This document shows positions 60,498-64,000 of a DNA stretch of 64,000 nucleotides, piece after piece. Under the pieces are notes generated by a model that made no database searches, was not told the origin of the DNA, and saw nothing but the letters and a program-made list of their open reading frames with translations. The stretch's first letter is position 1, and each line of letters opens with the position of its first letter. A program made the translations under genes and the position numbers. The DNA comes from Solirubrum sp044628455 (GTDB lineage Bacteria > Bacteroidota > Bacteroidia > Cytophagales > Hymenobacteraceae). Location: NCBI RefSeq assembly GCF_044628455.1, contig NZ_JBIYZW010000001.1, positions 992,001-1,056,000 of the forward strand. Reading direction: 5' to 3'.

Positions 60498-62318
60498 ATG
60501 CGCACGGCTTTAAACAGGTGGACAATGACGTTACTGGCGCTGCTGGTAACCCTGGCTGCCTGCTCGTCCCCCGACCAGCCCCCCGGCGCCCCCGCTACCC
60601 GCGACGTGCGCGTGCGCTACACCGCCCGCCGCGTAGCCCTGCCCGACGTTCCCCAGCGCGGCCGCGTGCTCGACCGCCACGACTCGGTGCTCATTGCCAC
60701 CCGCCCGCAGCACCTGCTCAAATTGCCCCGCCGCGGCCCCCTCGACACGCTTAAGCTCGCCGAACTGCTCGGCTGGGACTCCACCACCGTGCGCCGCCGC
60801 ATCCGGGAGGCCCTGCCCTACGGCCGGGCCTCGGCCGGCTCCCCGGTGCAGCTGCGCCTCAGCGCCCGGGAAGTAGCCCGCTGGCGGGCCGACAGCGCCG
60901 CCTGGCCCCAGCTGGCCCTGGTGCAGCGCCGCCGCCGCGTGTACACCACCGAGGCCGCGGCCCCCGTGCTGGGCTACCTGGGCACCGAGGCGCAGAGCTT
61001 TTACCGCCAAGCCCAGCGCTACCAGCGCGGCCGCTTCTACCGCCTGCGCAACGGCGGCGTCGAAACCTACTACAGCGGCCTGCTCAACGGCCACCGCGGC
61101 TACCTCCATCCCCTGGTCGATGCGCAGGGCCGCCAGCACGGCAGTTGGGCCAAAGACACGCTCTTTCAGCCGGGCCAGGACGTGCAGCTGAGCATCGACG
61201 TGAAGCTCCAAGCCTACGCCGAAAAGCTGCTGGGCAACCGCAAAGGCTACCTGGTGGCCCTCGACCCGCGCACCGGCGAAATCCTGGCCTACGTGTCGGG
61301 CCCGGTGTACGGGGCCAGCACCCTCACCGCCCCCGACCAGGCCGGGGTGCGCACCGAGTTGCTCGAGCACGAAGACATGCCCCTGCTCAACCGGCCGGCC
61401 ATGCTGGCCAACCCGCCCGGCTCGGTGTTCAAGCTCGTCAATGCCGCCGTGGCCCTGCAGCTGGGCGCCATCAGCCCCCGCTCGTCGTTCCGCTGCGACC
61501 AGTCGCTGGTCAACTGCGTGCACCGCCACCCCCCGGCCACCACCCTCAGCAAGGCCCTGAAGTACAGCTGCAACCCCTACTTCTACCAGGCCCTGCGCAG
61601 CCTCATCGACTGCGTGCCCGACTCGCTCGCCCCCGATACCGTGGCCGCCCGCCACGCCAACCTGGCTCAGTGGCGCCGCTACGCCCAGTCGTTTGGGCTC
61701 AATGCCGCCCTCGGCGCCGACGTCTCCCGCGAGGCCCCCGGCTTTCTGCCCACTCCCGCCTTCTACGACCACTCCCGCCGTACCCGCCGCTGGACCTACC
61801 GCTCCATCTACTCGCTCAGTCTCGGCCAGGGTGAAATCAACCTCACCGGCCTGCAAATGGCCAATATGGCGGCCATCATTGCCAACCGCGGCTGGTACTA
61901 CACCCCGCACCTGGTGCGCCGCGTGGGCAGCAGCGGCCCGCTGCCGCGCTTCACCCAGAAGCACCGCACCCTCATCGACAGCGCCCACTTCGCCGCCCTC
62001 GTGCCCGGCATGGTAGCCGTGATGCAGCGCGGCGGCACCGCCGACGCCTCCAGTCTCGCCGACGTGGGCATCACCGTGGCCGGCAAAACCGGCACCGTCG
62101 AAAACGACGAAGGCGACGACCACGCCGCCTTCGTCGGCTTTGCCCCGGCCGACAATCCCCGGATAGCCGTGGCGGTGTACCTCGAAAACGGCGGCTTCGG
62201 GGCCACGGCCGCCGCCCCCTGCGCCGTGCTGGTGATGGAAAAGTACCTGCGCGGCAGCATTGCCCCCAAGCGCAAACGCTGGGAGGCCCGCATTCAGCGC
62301 CGCGCCCGGGGTGAGTAG
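60498..62318 (+). CDS. Penicillin-binding protein, transpeptidase (PBP2-like) lipoprotein
   Basis: 606 residues from ATG 60498 (or 597 from ATG 60525, given the promoter box at 60485). Lipoprotein-type signal (LAAC). A PBP dimerisation region (RGRVLDRHDSVLIATRP, about 50-75) is followed by the transpeptidase domain: SxxK with Ser 309 (GSVFK), SxN as YSCNPYF and KTG as GKTGTVEND near 530. It cross-links peptidoglycan. The lipoprotein form and short cytoplasmic part differ from the standard MrdA, so it is probably an accessory PBP2. Confidence 0.93.
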   Translation: MRTALNRWTMTLLALLVTLAACSSPDQPPGAPATRDVRVRYTARRVALPDVPQRGRVLDRHDSVLIATRPQHLLKLPRRGPLDTLKLAELLGWDSTTVRRRIREALPYGRASAGSPVQLRLSAREVARWRADSAAWPQLALVQRRRRVYTTEAAAPVLGYLGTEAQSFYRQAQRYQRGRFYRLRNGGVETYYSGLLNGHRGYLHPLVDAQGRQHGSWAKDTLFQPGQDVQLSIDVKLQAYAEKLLGNRKGYLVALDPRTGEILAYVSGPVYGASTLTAPDQAGVRTELLEHEDMPLLNRPAMLANPPGSVFKLVNAAVALQLGAISPRSSFRCDQSLVNCVHRHPPATTLSKALKYSCNPYFYQALRSLIDCVPDSLAPDTVAARHANLAQWRRYAQSFGLNAALGADVSREAPGFLPTPAFYDHSRRTRRWTYRSIYSLSLGQGEINLTGLQMANMAAIIANRGWYYTPHLVRRVGSSGPLPRFTQKHRTLIDSAHFAALVPGMVAVMQRGGTADASSLADVGITVAGKTGTVENDEGDDHAAFVGFAPADNPRIAVAVYLENGGFGATAAAPCAVLVMEKYLRGSIAPKRKRWEARIQRRARGE

Positions 62319-62468
62319 CGGGCCAAGCGGTCGGCCCAAAGCAGCCCGGCCCGCTCCGAGCTTCGAAGCGGGCTGGCCTAGGTTTTCAGCGGTGCCCAGG
62401 TCCTTTCTTCTGCCTCGGCTGCCCGCTTGGCAACGAACGTCTTCGCGCCTTGTCTGGCTGGTTTTCCG

Positions 62469-63335
62469 CTAGACAGCACCCCCCGGTTCAGTCACTGGCA
62501 CTTCCGCCGCTACCGCCTCGGCCGTGGGCAACAGCAGCACGGGCTGAGTGGCGCGCCGCAGCACCCGGGCCGTCACGCTGCGATGAAACAGCTGCCCCAG
62601 GTAGCTGCGGCGCCGCGCCAGCAGCACCAGCAAATCGGCCTGGTGCACCGTGGCGGCCTGTAGCAGCCCCGTTTCCGGCGTCTGGGCCAGCGGCTGCTGA
62701 AAGCTTAGCTCTGTATCGGGCCGCAGCAGTCCGCTGCCCTGCACGGCCCGCAGCACTTCCTTGCGGCTCAGGCTGCTGCCCGGCGTGGTGGTGCAGGCCA
62801 GTACTGGCCGCGCCTGCCACGTGGCAAGCAGCTCCTGAAACAGCTCGGCGCCCGCTTTGCCCACCCGAAATGCTTCGCCGTCGAGGCCCACTACTACCCG
62901 GCGCGGTGCCCGCAGTCCCTCGGCAGTGGGTACCAGCAGCACCGGCACCGCACCCTGGCGCAGCAGCGGCAGCATACGGTTGGCCAGCAGCGCCTCGAAG
63001 TAGCCCTCGGTGGATGTGAGGCCCAGCACCAGCAGCCGCGGCTGCAAGCGCGCCACGGCCGCCACCAGCGCCGGCCCAAATGCCCCGTCGACCACCTCGG
63101 CCACCGCCGGCACCAGCATCTGCTCGGCAATCTGCTCGAGCGCGAACTGCACCTGCTCCCGGTCGTAGGGCATGGTGCTGGCAGGCAGCAGCGCCGCCTC
63201 GGGCCCCAGGGCGGGCGCCTGAAATACGTGCAGCAGCACCACGCGGGCGCCCAGCGGCCCGGCCAGTTGCGCGGCGTAGCGGCGGGCACACTCGGCCGCC
63301 GGCGAAAGGTTGGTGAGTACGAGCAGGGTATCCAT
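62469..63335 (-). CDS. Universal stress protein, two UspA domains
   Basis: 288 residues. Two tandem UspA folds (about 1-145 and 150-288). The first opens MDTLLVLTNLSPAAE and ends LLVLGLTST; the ATP-binding G-2x-G-9x-G(S/T) motif is poorly kept in both, and the second ends QPVLLLPTAE. Probably a stress-linked nucleotide- or ligand-binding protein in the cytoplasm. The intergenic 63336-63560 holds promoters for this gene and the next. Confidence 0.92.
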   Translation of the reverse strand: MDTLLVLTNLSPAAECARRYAAQLAGPLGARVVLLHVFQAPALGPEAALLPASTMPYDREQVQFALEQIAEQMLVPAVAEVVDGAFGPALVAAVARLQPRLLVLGLTSTEGYFEALLANRMLPLLRQGAVPVLLVPTAEGLRAPRRVVVGLDGEAFRVGKAGAELFQELLATWQARPVLACTTTPGSSLSRKEVLRAVQGSGLLRPDTELSFQQPLAQTPETGLLQAATVHQADLLVLLARRRSYLGQLFHRSVTARVLRRATQPVLLLPTAEAVAAEVPVTEPGGAV

Positions 63336-63513
63336 GCGAGACAGGCCGGAAAAACGGTTGAGTTACTCCGCAAAACTCCTCTGCCCCCGCCCCGCGCCCG
63401 ATGACCACCGTCAGCCGACCGGCTGATTTTCCTCAGCCCGAAGGCTGCCAGTGCCCGCAGCGCAGGTGATCAAACAATGATGCATGCATAACAACGAATT
63501 AACATTTGCGCCG

Positions 63514-63521
63514 TATCTTTG
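63514..63521 (+). promoter_or_regulatory. -7 promoter box for the 45-residue peptide
   Basis: TATCTTTG, full TAnnTTTG match, 39 bases before the start codon, in an AT-rich stretch. Confidence 0.7.
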
Positions 63522-63560
63522 CACCAAGAACCTGAACTACACTCACATAGAACATAGTCA

Positions 63561-63698
63561 ATGAAAAAGTCCACTGCCGTTTCTACGCTGCTGGTGCTTG
63601 GGGGGCTGGGCTCCCTGGGTCTGCTGGCCGCCCGCCTGCTGCACTTCAACCTGCACCTCGAATCCCTCGACGAAGACCTGAGCGACTACTGCTGCTAA
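63561..63698 (+). CDS. 45-residue single-helix peptide ending in Cys-Cys
   Basis: ATG 63561, stop TAA 63696-63698. A positively charged start (MKKS), one hydrophobic helix (about 7-26: VSTLLVLGGLGSLGLLAARLL) and an acidic tail ending ESLDEDLSDYCC. It has its own perfect promoter box and a strong terminator, so it is likely a real gene. Candidate roles: a membrane-bound metal or thiol peptide, or a modified peptide precursor. No family recognised. Confidence 0.75.
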   Translation: MKKSTAVSTLLVLGGLGSLGLLAARLLHFNLHLESLDEDLSDYCC

Positions 63699-63725
63699 GC
63701 GGCAGCGCACTTACTTGTTTGCCCG

Positions 63726-63757
63726 GCCGGCTCCGCTTTTGCGGGGCCGGCTTTTTT
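63726..63757 (+). terminator. Terminator of the small peptide gene
   Basis: 11-bp stem GCCGGCTCCGC / GCGGGGCCGGC (one G:T pair), loop TTTT, then six T. Confidence 0.85.
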
Positions 63758-63824
63758 GCGGGGCAAATCAACCGCAGCGCGTAGCTTAGCCCTGGCAACT
63801 CCCTCCTCTGATTGCACCCGCGCC

Positions 63825-64000
63825 GTGCCGTTTTCGCTCCCCTTCTTCATTCGCTCCCGATCCGCCCGGGCCTGCCGCACGAGCCTGCTCCCGGCTTTGC
63901 TGGGCCTCGCCAGCCCCACTCTGGCCCAGCAGCCGCTGCCGCGCGACACGTCCTTCACCGTGCACAGTGCCTTCGTCAAGGCCCGCAAGCAGCACCCCGC
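63825..64000 (+). CDS. Secreted protein, N-terminal part, cut by the window edge
   Basis: Frame open from GTG 63825 to the right edge (58 residues). It starts with a basic region (FIRSRSARACRTS) and a hydrophobic stretch ending in LAQ, a signal peptide, then QPLPRDTSFTVHSAFVKARKQHP. Too little is visible to name the family. Confidence 0.6.
   Translation, partial: MPFSLPFFIRSRSARACRTSLLPALLGLASPTLAQQPLPRDTSFTVHSAFVKARKQHP

Overview
The window looks like chromosome of a GC-rich member of the Bacteroidota, most likely Hymenobacter or a close relative. The evidence is mixed. What is seen: many promoters of the Bacteroidota type (a TAnnTTTG -7 box, often with TTG/TTTG about 20 bases upstream), few Shine-Dalgarno sequences, many lipoproteins, and strongly GC-rich codon use. 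What is known: MbnP, DUF4199, the OmpA/PD40 protein, YbiT-type ABC-F, fused IcmF and ACR3/DUF6428 arsenic operons are typical of Cytophagales. The genus is an inference.

Layout. 1-10 kb: a DEDDh/GIY-YIG nuclease, an MbnP lipoprotein, a divergent pair of paralogous secreted proteins with a kinase-like motif, topoisomerase IB and an M48 lipoprotein. 10-20 kb: an APP1 phosphatase-like protein followed at its stop codon by about 131 perfect copies of a 7-bp repeat, then cell-wall and envelope genes (MtgA, a second M48 protease, L,D-transpeptidase), a Lon-N protein, a metallophosphoesterase and a lipid kinase. 20-34 kb: mostly housekeeping genes (ABC-F, hydroxyacyl-CoA dehydrogenase, MsrA, isoaspartyl peptidase, DapD, glycosyltransferase, FabH, DtxR-type regulator, MnmE, citrate synthase). 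34.5-38 kb: an arsenic operon (ArsR, DUF6428, ArsN-like acetyltransferase, DUF2255, ACR3, ArsC) under an operator that covers its own -7 box. 38-53 kb: small helical secreted proteins, an OmpA/PD40 protein, QueE, FolD, LepA, membrane and CarboxypepD-like proteins, a DUF434 protein, a Tdi1-like immunity protein and the 1168-residue IcmF mutase. 53-56.7 kb: accessory DNA. The last 137 bp of icmF, including its terminator, occur twice, enclosing a small membrane protein and a GrpB protein. Directly behind the second copy is an AT-rich two-gene cassette: a SIR2-domain protein and a RES-TIR fusion protein. 56.7-64 kb: a helical protein, a frameshifted acyltransferase, an MFS transporter, a penicillin-binding protein, a universal stress protein, and a 45-residue peptide ending in Cys-Cys.

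Two things stand out. First, the SIR2 + RES-TIR pair brings three NAD-consuming folds together in two genes and looks like an abortive-infection defence system; I know of no described system with this make-up. Second, intergenic regions carry two classes of short-period repeats. One class is degenerate arrays with an exact 21-bp period at four places (161-370, 6552-6912 as an inverted pair, 25638-25904, 57683-57913), each with a different consensus. The other is short 7-8 bp arrays, mostly as inverted pairs, that tend to abut stop codons; one lies in frame inside icmF. Neither class is explained by any gene I can see.
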